Shown here piece by piece: positions 53,615 to 64,000 of a stretch of DNA of 64,000 nucleotides. The position numbers were made by a program, and so were the translations under genes. Position 1 is the stretch's first letter. Each line of letters starts with the position of its first letter. This DNA is from Bin55 sp965205965 (lineage in GTDB: Bacteria; Pseudomonadota; Gammaproteobacteria; Pseudomonadales; Azotimanducaceae), in assembly GCA_965205965.1 (NCBI GenBank), contig CBDBHT010000007.1:496001-560000 (forward strand), in the 5' to 3' direction. The notes under the pieces are model-generated. The model was not told the origin of the DNA. It worked only from the letters and a program-made list of their open reading frames with translations, and did no database searches.

Positions 53615-54643
53615 ATGAACTGGAAGATTTGGCAATCCATCGCAAAGCGTGGTTCTCGCTTAATTAAAACTAAAGTAGTTATTGTCGTTGCGGCAGTTTA
53701 TTTGCTAACTACTCTGTTCCTGCAATGGTGGTGGGACTTGGAACCTGAACCCACGGACGTTCGCAGCTTGACCGAAAAACGAGCACTTGAACGTGAAGGG
53801 CGAATCGTGACTGGGTCTGCAACAACTATCGCGGTGTTACATTTGGCTGAAACGTTGTTGGACAATCGCGGTGGTTTTTTATCGAACGATATTTTCCCGC
53901 CTTCCGTTTGGATGGACAACGTTCCCAATTGGGAATTTGGCGTTCTTGTGCAGCTACGCGATATCAGTCGCGCTATGCGAATTGATTTCAGCCGATCCCA
54001 GAGTCAATCTAGCGAAGATCCTGATCTCGGCGAAGCGGAAGGAAAGTTCTTTTACGACTCGACGAGCTGGATTTTTCCGGAAAGCGAAGACGAATACCGT
54101 GATGGAATTGAATACGTGAGCAGTTACCTAGATCGTCTATCCGATACTTCGCAACCTGATGCACAATTTTACGCGCGCGCGGACAGTCTTAGTAACTGGC
54201 TTGAGGGAGTTGAAACTCGTCTGGGAAATCTTTCGCAAAGACTCTCTGAAAGCACGGGAAAAGGACAAATGAATCTTGCACTGGCAGGAGACTCAACGGC
54301 TATCTCCGCTAACGAGGAAGCGACCGAGGAGTATCGTAAGACCAGCTGGACTAAAACCGATGATGTTTTCTATGAAGCCCGCGGACAAACATGGGCTTTG
54401 TTGCATCTCTTGCGAGCAGTGGAAATAGATTTTGCTTCAGTGCTCGATGACAAGAACGCACGAGCCAGCCTGCACCAGATTATTCAAGATCTAGAAGCAG
54501 CACAAGCGCCGTTGCGCAGTCCGGTTGTTCTTAATGGCAGCGGATTCGGAATATTAGCCAATCACTCGCTTGCTCTTGCATCGTACATAGCGCGTGTCAA
54601 CGCTGCGATCATCGACCTGCGCGCGTTGCTGTTGAGAGGTTAA
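53615..54643 (+). CDS. DUF2333-family protein
   Basis: 342 residues with one membrane anchor near the N-terminus (KVVIVVAAVYLLTTLFLQWW) and a periplasmic alpha-helical remainder. Family blocks are FLSNDIFPPSVWMDNVPNWE, DISRAMRIDFSRSQSQS, RADSLSNWLEGVETRLGNLS and FYEARGQTWALLHLLRAVEI. I recognise it as DUF2333, a gammaproteobacterial family of unknown function. The start ATG 53615 overlaps nothing and gives full length. Confidence 0.85.
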   Translation: MNWKIWQSIAKRGSRLIKTKVVIVVAAVYLLTTLFLQWWWDLEPEPTDVRSLTEKRALEREGRIVTGSATTIAVLHLAETLLDNRGGFLSNDIFPPSVWMDNVPNWEFGVLVQLRDISRAMRIDFSRSQSQSSEDPDLGEAEGKFFYDSTSWIFPESEDEYRDGIEYVSSYLDRLSDTSQPDAQFYARADSLSNWLEGVETRLGNLSQRLSESTGKGQMNLALAGDSTAISANEEATEEYRKTSWTKTDDVFYEARGQTWALLHLLRAVEIDFASVLDDKNARASLHQIIQDLEAAQAPLRSPVVLNGSGFGILANHSLALASYIARVNAAIIDLRALLLRG

Positions 54644-54793
54644 TTTTTATTACACGGCTTACGTGACCCATGCCGTACGGATTTTAGATACTTTAAATTT
54701 CAAGCTTCGCTAAAGCGTGACACCGTGCTTGCGTAAAATGCATCCGGAGTCGAAGCTCGCTTTACGCTTCAAATTCAGAATCAGGGGAGACGT

Positions 54794-56833
54794 ATGGAAT
54801 TAACTCTGGTCCCGCCGTTGCTTGGCGTAGTCGGGATCCTGTTCGCTTGTTGGATCTACTTTTTGGTGACTAGATATCCCGAAGGGGAAGAAAAAGTCAA
54901 AGCAATCGCACAGAAGATTCATGAAGGAGCAATGATTTTCATGCGTCGCGAGTACACGATGCTTGGGATCTTTGCAGCCATTCTTCTAATATTGCTGCTA
55001 ATAGAGCAGGAGCATCTAGGCTGGAGAACCGCTCTTGCATTTGCAACTGGTGCACTTGCGTCCGCCGGTGCCGGATGGTTCGGCATGTACACGGCGACCA
55101 AGGCCAATGTCCGGACGACTACCGCGGCTCATACGCACGGCGCACCCCAGGCGTTGTCCGTCGCATTCTTTGGCGGTTCAATTATGGGTTTAGCCGTTGC
55201 ATCGCTAGGCTTACTTGGTCTTGGACTAGTGTATTGGTATTTTGGCGGTGATCCGGCAACCGTTCACCACATCCATGGTTTTGGAATGGGGGCATCCACG
55301 GTCGCACTGTTTTCTCGTGTGGGAGGTGGGATATACACCAAAAGTGCGGACGTTGGTGCCGACCTTGTTGGCAAAACTGAAGAGAATATCCCGGAAGACG
55401 ATCCTCGTAATCCGGGCGTAATTGCAGACAACGTTGGAGATATCGTTGGTGATGTCGCCGGTATGGGGTCTGATATTTTTGAATCTTATTGCGGGTCAAT
55501 GATCGCGAGCATCGCTATCGCGTCCACGCTAACTAGCGTTACGGAATTAGGTCATGATGGTAATACTGACATTCGTGCTTCACTGATGTTCTTGCCTCTC
55601 GCTCTTGCGTCAATTGGCTTGATCTGTTCCATTATTGGAATAGGGTTGGTGCGTTCTCAATCAAACCGCAATCCGTCATTCGCCTTGCGCATGGGAATGA
55701 CAGTAACCCCCTTACTGTTCATTGCGAGTGCTTATTTCGTCGTTAGCTCTTTTGCACAGCTCAATAATTCTATCTGGTGGTGTGTTGTCGCTGGGTCCAT
55801 TGGCGGCATTGTCATCGGACTCATTACTGAGTACTACACATCCGGAAGTCCCGTTCGGCAAATAGCCGAGCAGGGTAAAACCGGGCCGGCCACCGTGCTA
55901 ATTTCCGGTTTGGCGACAGGTATGCAATCGGTGGTTATTCCCGTTCTCAGTATCTGCACGATCATTGGTGTTTCCACGTCTCTGGCGGGTTTATACGGAG
56001 TTGCCATTGCTGCCGTAGGCCTCCTGGCGACCGTCGGCATGACGATGGCCGTTGACGCGTACGGGCCGGTGGCTGATAACGCTGGTGGAATTGCTGAGAT
56101 GAGTGGACTCGGTAAAGATGTGCGCGACATTACCGATTCTCTTGATGAGCTTGGCAACACGACTGCAGCGATGGGCAAGGGGTTTGCGATCGGAGCGGCC
56201 GCGTTAGCCGCGCTCGCAATCATTGCCGCATTCGTGGAAGCGGTGGAATTCAATACCGGCAGAGAATTCACACTGCATATCGGTGACCCGCTTGTACTTA
56301 TCGGGCTCTTTTTAGGTGCCTTGATTGCTTTTCTGATTGCGTCCATCACGATGTCCGCAGTCGGGCAGGCGGCGGAACAGATGATCGAAGAAATTCGAAG
56401 GCAGTTTCGCGAAATCCCTGGTCTGCGGGAAGGCACCGCGGAACCAGATAACGAAAAATGCATTCAGATAGCCACTAATGCTGCATTGGGTAAGATGACT
56501 ATTCCGGGTGCTATCGCTGTATTCGCGCCACCCGCCGTCGGCTTCACGCTCGGCCCCGCAGCACTTGGTGGCGTGCTAGGTGGGGGATTGATCACCTGCG
56601 TTTTACTGGCTCTAACGATGGCGAACGCCGGTGGCGCATGGGACAACGCGAAAAAATTCGTCGAAAAAGGCGCACTAGGTGAAGGCCATGGAAAAGGATC
56701 AGCAACTCATGCCGCAACGGTCGTTGGGGACACCGTGGGGGACCCATTCAAAGACACATCTGGCCCTAGTATGAATATTTTGATCAACGTCATGGCAATT
56801 GTCAGTCTCGTTATTGCACCGCTTATCAGCTAA
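54794..56833 (+). CDS. hppA: Membrane-bound ion-translocating pyrophosphatase, K+-dependent type
   Basis: 679 residues with about 15-16 hydrophobic segments. It hydrolyses pyrophosphate and pumps H+ (or Na+) outward. Catalytic loops are ADVGADLVGKTEENIPEDDP, VIADNVGDIVGDVAGMGSD, DAYGPVADNAGGIAEMSGL and VVGDTVGDPFKDTSGPSMN. The sequence GNTTAAMGKGFAIGAAALAA has Ala where K+-independent enzymes have Lys, which places it in the K+-dependent group. ATG 54794 has GGGGAG 5 bases upstream. Whether it moves H+ or Na+ cannot be settled by eye. Confidence 0.95.
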   Translation: MELTLVPPLLGVVGILFACWIYFLVTRYPEGEEKVKAIAQKIHEGAMIFMRREYTMLGIFAAILLILLLIEQEHLGWRTALAFATGALASAGAGWFGMYTATKANVRTTTAAHTHGAPQALSVAFFGGSIMGLAVASLGLLGLGLVYWYFGGDPATVHHIHGFGMGASTVALFSRVGGGIYTKSADVGADLVGKTEENIPEDDPRNPGVIADNVGDIVGDVAGMGSDIFESYCGSMIASIAIASTLTSVTELGHDGNTDIRASLMFLPLALASIGLICSIIGIGLVRSQSNRNPSFALRMGMTVTPLLFIASAYFVVSSFAQLNNSIWWCVVAGSIGGIVIGLITEYYTSGSPVRQIAEQGKTGPATVLISGLATGMQSVVIPVLSICTIIGVSTSLAGLYGVAIAAVGLLATVGMTMAVDAYGPVADNAGGIAEMSGLGKDVRDITDSLDELGNTTAAMGKGFAIGAAALAALAIIAAFVEAVEFNTGREFTLHIGDPLVLIGLFLGALIAFLIASITMSAVGQAAEQMIEEIRRQFREIPGLREGTAEPDNEKCIQIATNAALGKMTIPGAIAVFAPPAVGFTLGPAALGGVLGGGLITCVLLALTMANAGGAWDNAKKFVEKGALGEGHGKGSATHAATVVGDTVGDPFKDTSGPSMNILINVMAIVSLVIAPLIS

Positions 56834-56842
56834 GACAAGCCT

Positions 56843-56865
56843 CGATTGTGAATCGGAATATTTTT
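56843..56865 (+). terminator. Possible weak terminator after hppA
   Basis: CGATT-GTG-AATCG forms a 5-bp hairpin followed by GAATATTTTT, 10 bases after the hppA stop. The stem is short. Confidence 0.3.
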
Positions 56866-56879
56866 GAACTGTAGGTAGC

Positions 56880-57250
56880 TTGGGACAGATCTGAATAAGC
56901 CATCTCTAACGTGTTCTTCGGAGCGGCTAGGGATAGATGGGCGCGGGCCATGGGGTCCAGAGATGGCCTTTGCGGAATTGAGATACGCCGTGAAGAACCA
57001 CGGATACGGTGCTGGATTTTTTAGAGTAGATGGACCGGCTGATTTCATGGGAATGTTCTGGGCCGTTCAATCCGAAGGCGGGATGAAGCAGCGTTCTCTG
57101 CGTACAGTTGTTCTACGGTCTCAGCGATTCCGGGATGGAAAATCGCTTCTACAAAAAAGTAGCGTCGACTTGGCGGTTCGTGGAGTTGAGGCTGGTGTAC
57201 GGCACAATGGCACCGGGCCATGTGGAGAACGTTCCGCAAGCACACTAGTT
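56880..57250 (+). mobile_element. IS5-family remnant, N-terminal third of transposase
   Basis: The start GGGACAGATCTGAATAAG matches the end of the remnant at 5152. Frames then give FAELRYAVKNHGYGAGFF and, after a shift near 57100, FYGLSDSGMENRFYKK and WRFVELRLVYGTM, aligning with the IS5 pattern 'YGLSDPAMEDALYE..SMR.F..L'. The remaining two thirds are gone. From here to pntAA (57540) no gene is recognised. Confidence 0.65.
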
Positions 57251-57539
57251 ACCGTACGACAGCAAGTTGTCGGAGCGGGCGATACGGAATATCGGGAATC
57301 AGGATCCACACAAGAGTTTTCAAACGTTTTGCTCGTCGTGAGTGGAGAAACAAATGATGGTGCTAATTATCGCCTACCATTTGGATGGTCCTTCCTCTCA
57401 TTACTGATCAGACTGGGGCTAGCAAATATAATTTGAAAAGAAAAATTCGGATTAGACGGTTTCATCTATAACAAATACAACAAAAAATCAAGACAAGAGA
57501 GTTCGTTATCTTGCGACGTATTCATTTCGGAATTAAATC

Positions 57540-58667
57540 ATGCGTGTAGTTGCGTTCAAAGAATCCTGGCCGGGAGAAAGACGTGCTGCGCTCGTCCCGG
57601 ATAGCATTAAAAAACTCGTCAAACGTGGTTATGTAGTTAGCGTTGAATCAAATATAGGGGCGAATGCTGGCATTTTTGATACGGAATATCAAGCCGCAGG
57701 TGCTTCAGTAGAGAACGACAGGGTTTCTCTTCTCACCAAAGCCGATGTTGTACTTAGCGTACGAAGGCCATCGTTAGAAGAAGTTGCGGGTCTGCCATGT
57801 GGTTCAACACATATCGGGTTTTTAGACCCCTTCACCGAAAAAGAGGTCGTCCAGGCACTGTCTGAACAAAAGATTACTGCGGTTTCATTGGAAATGATTC
57901 CGCGATCTACCCGCGCTCAGAAAATGGACGCTCTTTCGTCTCAAGCGAGCTTGGCGGGATATGTAACGGTATTGCTTGCTGCGCGTTATTTGCCGCGTAT
58001 TTTTCCGATGATGATGACTCCAGCAGGGACGCTTCCTCCGGCTCGCGTATTTGTCATTGGTGCTGGAGTAGCGGGTCTGCAAGCAATAGCAACGGCTGGC
58101 CGTTTAGGTGCTCGTGTGGAAGCTTTTGATACACGTCCAGCCGTTGCAGAGCAGGTTCGATCGCTTGGAGCAAAGTATACAGAAATTGATATTGGCGAAT
58201 CTGGACAGACCGAACGGGGGTACGCGAAGGCGTTGACCGAAGAGCAGCTGGAAATGCAGAAACGCGGTATGGCGGCAGTGATTGAGCGGTCCGATGTGGT
58301 TATTACAACCGCTCAGGTTTTTGGTCGCCCCGCCCCAAAAATTGTAACCACGGCGATGGTTGAATCCATGAAGTCTAAGAGCGTTGTGGTGGATATGGCG
58401 GTGGAGTCCGGCGGAAACGTCGAATGTTCGGAACTTGATAAGATCGTTGACGTGAACGGTGTAACTGTGATTGGACTGAGTAATCTTCCGTCAATCGTGG
58501 CGCGTCATGCCAGTGACATGTATTCATCCAATCTTACACATCTGATCGAAGACTTTACGGAAGGGGAGTCCGGAGTTCTCAATCTCGATGGTAAAGATGA
58601 AATCGTGGCGTCGAGCGTGCTTACGCGCGATGGCGCAATCGTTAACGAAGCCGTATTCAACGCGTAA
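57540..58667 (+). CDS. pntAA: NAD(P) transhydrogenase alpha subunit, soluble domain I
   Basis: 375 residues. This NAD(H)-binding subunit works with PntAB and PntB to make NADPH from NADH using the proton gradient. Family blocks are FKESWPGERRAALVPDSIKK, SLEMIPRSTRAQKMDALSSQ, the Rossmann loop FVIGAGVAGLQAIATAGRLG with VEAFDTRPAVAEQVRSLGAK, and GLSNLPSIVARHASDMYSSN. It ends before the membrane part, so the alpha subunit is split into two genes, as in Rhodospirillum. The ribosome binding site is weak. pntAB follows after 9 bases. Confidence 0.95.
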   Translation: MRVVAFKESWPGERRAALVPDSIKKLVKRGYVVSVESNIGANAGIFDTEYQAAGASVENDRVSLLTKADVVLSVRRPSLEEVAGLPCGSTHIGFLDPFTEKEVVQALSEQKITAVSLEMIPRSTRAQKMDALSSQASLAGYVTVLLAARYLPRIFPMMMTPAGTLPPARVFVIGAGVAGLQAIATAGRLGARVEAFDTRPAVAEQVRSLGAKYTEIDIGESGQTERGYAKALTEEQLEMQKRGMAAVIERSDVVITTAQVFGRPAPKIVTTAMVESMKSKSVVVDMAVESGGNVECSELDKIVDVNGVTVIGLSNLPSIVARHASDMYSSNLTHLIEDFTEGESGVLNLDGKDEIVASSVLTRDGAIVNEAVFNA

Positions 58668-58676
58668 GGAGATATA

Positions 58677-58979
58677 GTGGAACTCATACCAGTATATCTA
58701 GTGTTGATTCTTGCACTTGCGATTTTTCTTGGCTTTGAATTGATTTCTAAAGTTCCCGCAGTCCTACATACGCCATTGATGTCGGGAGCTAATGCAATCT
58801 CGGGCATCACGATCGTTGGAGCTTTGCTCGCTGCAGGTTCGAGCGCGAACTCCGATGAAATGGCTTCTTGGCTTGGTGCACTAGCCGTGATGTTTGCCTC
58901 AATTAATGTCGTGGGCGGTTACATGGTCACGGATCGTATGCTCGACATGTTCAAGAAACGCGATAGTAAGGACGCCTAG
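58677..58979 (+). CDS. pntAB: NAD(P) transhydrogenase alpha subunit 2, membrane part
   Basis: 100 residues with three to four hydrophobic helices: LVLILALAIFLGFELISKVP, HTPLMSGANAISGITIVGAL and LGALAVMFASINVVGGYMVT. It supplies part of the proton channel. The start is GTG 58677 with AAGGAGA 6 bases upstream, at the end of pntAA; pntB follows after 3 bases. A single operon is very likely. Confidence 0.95.
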   Translation: MELIPVYLVLILALAIFLGFELISKVPAVLHTPLMSGANAISGITIVGALLAAGSSANSDEMASWLGALAVMFASINVVGGYMVTDRMLDMFKKRDSKDA

Positions 58980-58982
58980 ACC

Positions 58983-60341
<1,359 letters not shown>

Positions 60342-60714
60342 GCCATGACGCGTATGGGCGTTAATTCTTTTTAGTCGATCCTGTCAACAACCTGTGAGAT
60401 ATATTTACTAGGGGGTGTTTAGAGCATGTCCGAGATCTCAAGTTTCAATCAAAGGTTGGAACGGAATCTGGTCTTCTGGTACTACGGTTCCACTGCAATC
60501 GCATGTAGCATAAAGAGTGCGGCATTAACTACCTAAACTACCTACCGTTGATGTATACCAATGTTGCCGTATTTTAAATCACTAGGCATCGGGCACGTAT
60601 CAGCTCGCTTATCCATACGGTACAAATCCTTTAGGCACTCAGACACACTATGCGTTGTATGACCGTTAGTTTGTACTGGAGCTAGTGTTAAGTAAGCTAT
60701 CGATTAGCAGTCGT
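60342..60714. other. Gap after pntB
   Basis: No gene, RNA or clear repeat is recognised. Several stops occur in all frames. Confidence 0.4.
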
Positions 60715-61770
60715 CTATCTTATCGTATCTCGTGAAGATCCGTCGGCATCCCTTCAGCCGGTGGAACAGATGCTCCATCTCGTTGCGTTGCTTGTCTTTT
60801 TGGGTGTCGTAGCACCATGTCTTTCTGCGCTTGCATGTGGGCGGAACCACGGGTTGGATGTGCCCATGGCCTGGACCCGTTTGCGCGTCTGGTCGTTCTC
60901 ACCGGCACGGTCCATCACTAAGTACTGAGCGGATAGGGGCGTCTTCGACAGCAATTTGGCGACCCTCCGGTGCATTGCCCACCTCGCTGCGCGCAGCTTC
61001 GTGTGTCTCGTGTATTCCACCGTCATGGCGTCAGATGGTCCGTGCGTTACAACTACCAAGTTACAACCGGCCTCTACGGACTCCGGAATGCGCCAGGGAA
61101 GCTTCGGGCATGTCAAAAACATCTTTCAACAAGTGACTCAAGCATACCCCTTGATTATTCGCGCTACCCTGAGCGCAACCAATTTACGGTAATCGTCCCA
61201 GGTCCAAATAAACGTCCGCTTCTTGTTCTCGAACGGCTCCACTAGTTCTACTGGTAGCGTAATCTCGAATGTGTTTTGATCGCCTTCGTTTATCTGGCGC
61301 ACCAAGTCCGATTCCCTTAAAAGCTTAATCATCTCGCGACTACGACTTGGCCAATAGTAACGTTTCTTCTTGATGATCAAGTGCGGCACCACCTTCAAGC
61401 GCAAGAAACAACGGCTTGTAATAATCTAACACACTCGAAGTCAAAGTCGTGAACATCCCGTACTAGTAAAGACGCCCTCCGCACCACCCGCAAGCCGCGT
61501 ACAGGCGGTTAAATCACCGCCACCTAATCGTTCAATTCGTTTCTGTTCCAGGGAAGTCATCACCGCGCCACTCGTAATTTAATCACTGCTGCCTGAAAGT
61601 GAGCAGGCCAACGCGCGTCGTCCATCGGTCGCCATCCTATGAAGCATCCCGTTCCATGCCGTCCGATCATCCCGCTGGACGTTGCCACGCGACCTCGGCA
61701 AATACTTCCTGATCCGTGCAAGTGGTTCTTCCGTAAGTTCCATCTAGACATTCCATGTCCAAAACTCATC
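60715..61770 (-). mobile_element. IS5-family element remnant (second subtype), disrupted
   Basis: At the top (61745-61590) the minus strand encodes LTEEPLARIRKYLPRSRGNV and DDRTAWNGMLHRMATDGRRA, the N-terminal domain of the IS427-like IS5 subgroup. At the bottom (61122-60715) are VVTHGPSDAMTVEYTRH, SAQYLVMDRAGENDQTRKRV and, after a shift, TWCYDTQKDKQRNEMEHLFH with RLKGCRRIFTRYDKI. The middle is replaced by an 88-codon frame (61404-61138) that I do not recognise (PVELVEPFENKKRTFIWTWD). The element is dead. Confidence 0.65.
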
Positions 61771-62148
61771 CAACTCGAGATGATATATTTAGTGAAAACA
61801 GGCCCCTAGGTCTGATGTCGATATGGAAACGTACTAAAAGCTGGAATTAGTAAACAACTTTCAGTTTTTGTGCTCGCTGTGAAAGTATAACTACATTAAT
61901 GATCGGCGGACTACAAGCGAGTCAAAAATGCGACGTCTGCAAACAAGCACGTAAAAGTTCATGGATGAAATAAAGGAAACCTCTATTAACCTACAGACTT
62001 GTTATTATCTGAAAGGGATAATTATTAAAAATCATATACTTACTTATAGGATGTGATTCGTCAAAATAGCAATAAATAGAGGTGTCCTAAAGTTTGAGTT
62101 GCTATTAAAATGAGACAGCATAATTCTTCGAATTCAAGGTGAAGGTAT
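61771..62148. other. AT-rich gap ahead of the lipoprotein gene
   Basis: The last ~200 bases are notably AT-rich and may hold the promoter of the next gene. No gene is visible. Confidence 0.4.
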
Positions 62149-62535
62149 ATGAAACGATTGGCATCATTATTTAGCCAAGCCCTATTGGGTGTTGCGTTTG
62201 TTCTATTTTTGGTATCTGGGTGTGGTACTGAGTCGTCAGACTACAACGGGCCGTCCAATGATGAAATGAACGCGAGCGAAAGTGCTGACGTGAGTGATGT
62301 GGCAGTTACTGACGAAGCGTCAGTGGAGACCGTGGAGGATGCATCAACTATGCCTGTAACCGATGTTGAAGGTATGGAGGAAGCAACGGAAGAAGCCGCT
62401 GAGACGGAAGCTACCGGGATGGGAGAGGTGATAGTGGACTATGGCATAGTACCTGTTGAATCTACCGAAACCACAGAAACCACAGAAACGGTTGAACCAG
62501 CCGAAACTGAAGAGTCGACTGCGAACGAAAACTAA
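62149..62535 (+). CDS. Small acidic lipoprotein of unknown function
   Basis: 128 residues with a lipoprotein signal: positively charged MKR, a hydrophobic core (LLGVAFVLFLVSGC) and a lipobox ending at Cys 24. The rest is extremely acidic and rich in Glu, Thr, Val and Ser, with short repeats (STETTETTETVEPAETEEST) and no predicted hydrophobic core, so probably unfolded. AAGGT lies just upstream of the ATG. There is no second residue Asp at +2 of the Cys (it is Gly), so outer-membrane sorting is expected under E. coli rules. I do not recognise a family. The gene appears intact although surrounded by IS debris. Confidence 0.65.
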   Translation: MKRLASLFSQALLGVAFVLFLVSGCGTESSDYNGPSNDEMNASESADVSDVAVTDEASVETVEDASTMPVTDVEGMEEATEEAAETEATGMGEVIVDYGIVPVESTETTETTETVEPAETEESTANEN

Positions 62536-62959
62536 ATAGGGTCTACTAATCCCAACCTTTGTTAGCAATCCTAGAATATTCAGCTGAATCCGGTTGCCAT
62601 CGGATACATGCTCTTAGTTTTTTGTCCGAGCACCCGGAGCCTGCTTACTTGCTTGGAATGTGTAAGCCACATAAGAAATATAATTTGTTCGAGAAAGATG
62701 ATTACGGGATAGACCACTGATTTGGACATGACTCTAGCCCGGATTTCTCATAACCAAGTCGAAAATGATGTTTTTCACGGGATGCGGTGGGTACGGGGCA
62801 TGGAATGTCGCGTCGCGAGTTCGAAAAGGCTTCGGAGGGCGGGCATGCGTGTGTTTTCCACGCCTTTTTGCGGGCGGGACGGCGAATCGATGAGCATCCG
62901 GGCGTGGGGAGGCCGGCGCGCTCCGCCGCCAGCGTCATGCACCCGGTTGCACCGGGCTT
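62536..62959. other. Gap and probable 3' flank of an IS1380 element
   Basis: The first ~200 bases are AT-rich without a gene. From about 62780 composition turns GC-rich and likely belongs to the 3' non-coding end of the IS1380 element. Confidence 0.4.
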
Positions 62960-63934
62960 TTACGTTGGTGCCAGGCTGGCCCAGATCAAGCGGAAATCCT
63001 TCCAGTACGGGAAGGCGGACCCGAACGCCAGATGGATCCGCCGCGTGGACACCGTCACGCGCACCGGGATCCAGAACAGGTGCTCGCGCAGCGTCGATGG
63101 GTGGCTCCGGCGCGCAGCATGGCGGATACCGGGAGGTTCTCGAGCCGGTGCTTCATCATGCAATAGAGGGCATGGGCCAGTGCGCTCAGCCGAAGCCGGA
63201 GTGCGTTGACGTTCCAGAGGCCGCTGGAGCATCGGTCCAGGAACCGATCGTTCTTCTGCTCCTTGATCCAGTTTTCGGCCGCGCCCTGGTCGCAGTACAT
63301 CGCTTCGTAGACCGTTTGCGCGTTGGGCTTCTGGAGCGGAGGTGACGACGAAGCGACTGTTGTATCGGACTTCGCCGACCGTCGCACATGGGCCTTCCGC
63401 GCCGGCCTCCGGTCCGCCGTCGGCCTTGCCGGCCGGTTCCCCGTCCGCGTTGCCGACCGGTTGTCCCGGCAGCCATTCGGCCTTGGCGATCACGCGGCGT
63501 TCGCGGCTCCAGCTGTCGCGCGTGCGATAGCCGAAGCTCTGATAGCCTCGGACCGCTCGCTGCGCATAGTCCGGATCCCGCTTCAACCGGTCCCGCAGAT
63601 CGTCCATCAACGGCTGGACCCGGTCTTTCAGCCGATCATTGCGCGGCAGTCCCAGCACGTAATCCACGCCCCGCGCCTCGCACCACATGCATCCACTCGT
63701 CGCGGCAGTAGGCCTCGTCGGAGCGGATCAGGATCGGCACCTGCGGAAATCGCTTCCGCAACCGGTCCACGAGCGGTGCGATCGTCTCCACCACGCCCGC
63801 CGCCACATCGCCGCTCGACGTGCGCAGTTTCGTCCGCACCGGCCAGCCGTTGCAGAACACCAGCCGCGGAAGGTAGCAGTATGCATGGTAGTACCCGTGA
63901 TAGAACCGTGTGCTCCTGCCGGCCGTGCAGTTCC
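62960..63934 (-). mobile_element. IS1380-family transposase, C-terminal two thirds, frameshifted
   Basis: Minus-strand frames read YHAYCYLPRLVFCNGWPVRT, RKRFPQVPILIRSDEAYCRD (catalytic Asp), then MWCEARGVDYVLGLPRNDRL, SRERRVIAKAEWLPGQPVGN, VGEVRYNSRFVVTS and VYEAMYCDQGAAENWIKEQK (Glu region) with RDRFLDRC-type NDRFLDRCSSGLWNVNALRL. Frame changes lie near 63690 and 63345. The N-terminal part is cut off by repeat R2 at 63935. Its missing N-terminus is the part found alone at 7.4 and 52.5 kb. Confidence 0.8.
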
Positions 63935-64000
63935 GGTTGTGTATAAAATAAATTTGTCTGCAAAAACGAAAAACGGACTGTAACGACAGACGAATGGTTA
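63935..64000. repeat. Repeat R2, copy 2, reaching the window edge
   Basis: 66 bases, GGTTGTGTATAAAATAAATT onward, matching 37755-37815 except for five extra bases. It continues past the window, so its full length is unknown. Confidence 0.7.

Noticed and set aside
61138..61404. 88-codon frame that might be an integrase N-terminus
   Set aside because: The 'PHLIIKKKRYYW' start hints at an integrase arm-binding domain, but the rest does not fit and it lies inside a dead IS5 element.

Overview
The window reads as a chromosome segment of a gammaproteobacterium in genome erosion, plausibly a host-restricted or symbiotic lineage (inference). The backbone keeps gene blocks typical of free-living Gammaproteobacteria: ibaG-murA; yrbG-kdsC-lptC-lptA-lptB-(rpoN)-hpf-ptsN-rapZ-npr; tldD-pmbA; yhdP-maf-mreDCB; pntAA-pntAB-pntB. 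Between and inside these blocks lie transposase fragments of at least eight families (IS5, IS1380, IS630, ISKra4, IS1595, IS256 and two IS4-like types) and several broken genes (thpR, an M3 peptidase, rpoN, a pilin). By eye the IS630, IS4-like, IS256 and IS1380 remnants are clearly GC-richer than the backbone.

Layout. 0-6.5 kb: 3' end of an MltF-type lytic transglycosylase, a Gfo/Idh/MocA oxidoreductase, heme O synthase, a broken thpR, tRNA-Phe, an IS5 remnant and an amidohydrolase. 6.5-9.3 kb: remains of an M3 oligoendopeptidase, an IS1380 5' end and two tandem IS630 copies. 9.4-15.8 kb: a histidine-utilisation cluster, hutI-hutU on the minus strand and hutF-hutH on the plus strand; no hutG or hutC is visible. 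15.9-20.4 kb: ISKra4 and IS1595 debris, then an apparently intact 3.4-kb IS1595-family transposon with perfect 23-bp inverted repeats and 8-bp target duplications. It carries a type II restriction-modification system (beta-class methyltransferase plus a PmeII-like endonuclease) overlapping the transposase gene, and three small proteins of unknown role. 20.7-30.9 kb: a type IV pilin-like gene, zapE, murA, ibaG, then the LPS-transport and nitrogen-PTS block with a decayed rpoN.

31-42.6 kb is an insertion-sequence graveyard lying between npr and pmbA, genes that are often close neighbours in relatives. It contains nested IS630 copies, two IS4-like families, IS256, a second IS1595 element with target duplications, and a second, frameshifted pilin gene. 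42.7-52.4 kb is a minus-strand run mreB-mreC-mreD-maf-yhdP-tldD-pmbA from which rng is missing. 52.4-64 kb holds a uracil-DNA glycosylase family gene, a DUF2333 gene, a K+-dependent-type membrane pyrophosphatase, the three-gene proton-translocating transhydrogenase, an acidic lipoprotein and more IS remnants.

Together the intact genes cover cell-wall growth (mre, murA), LPS assembly (kdsC, lpt), histidine breakdown and energy coupling (hppA, pnt). The most striking element is the restriction-modification transposon at 16986-20387.
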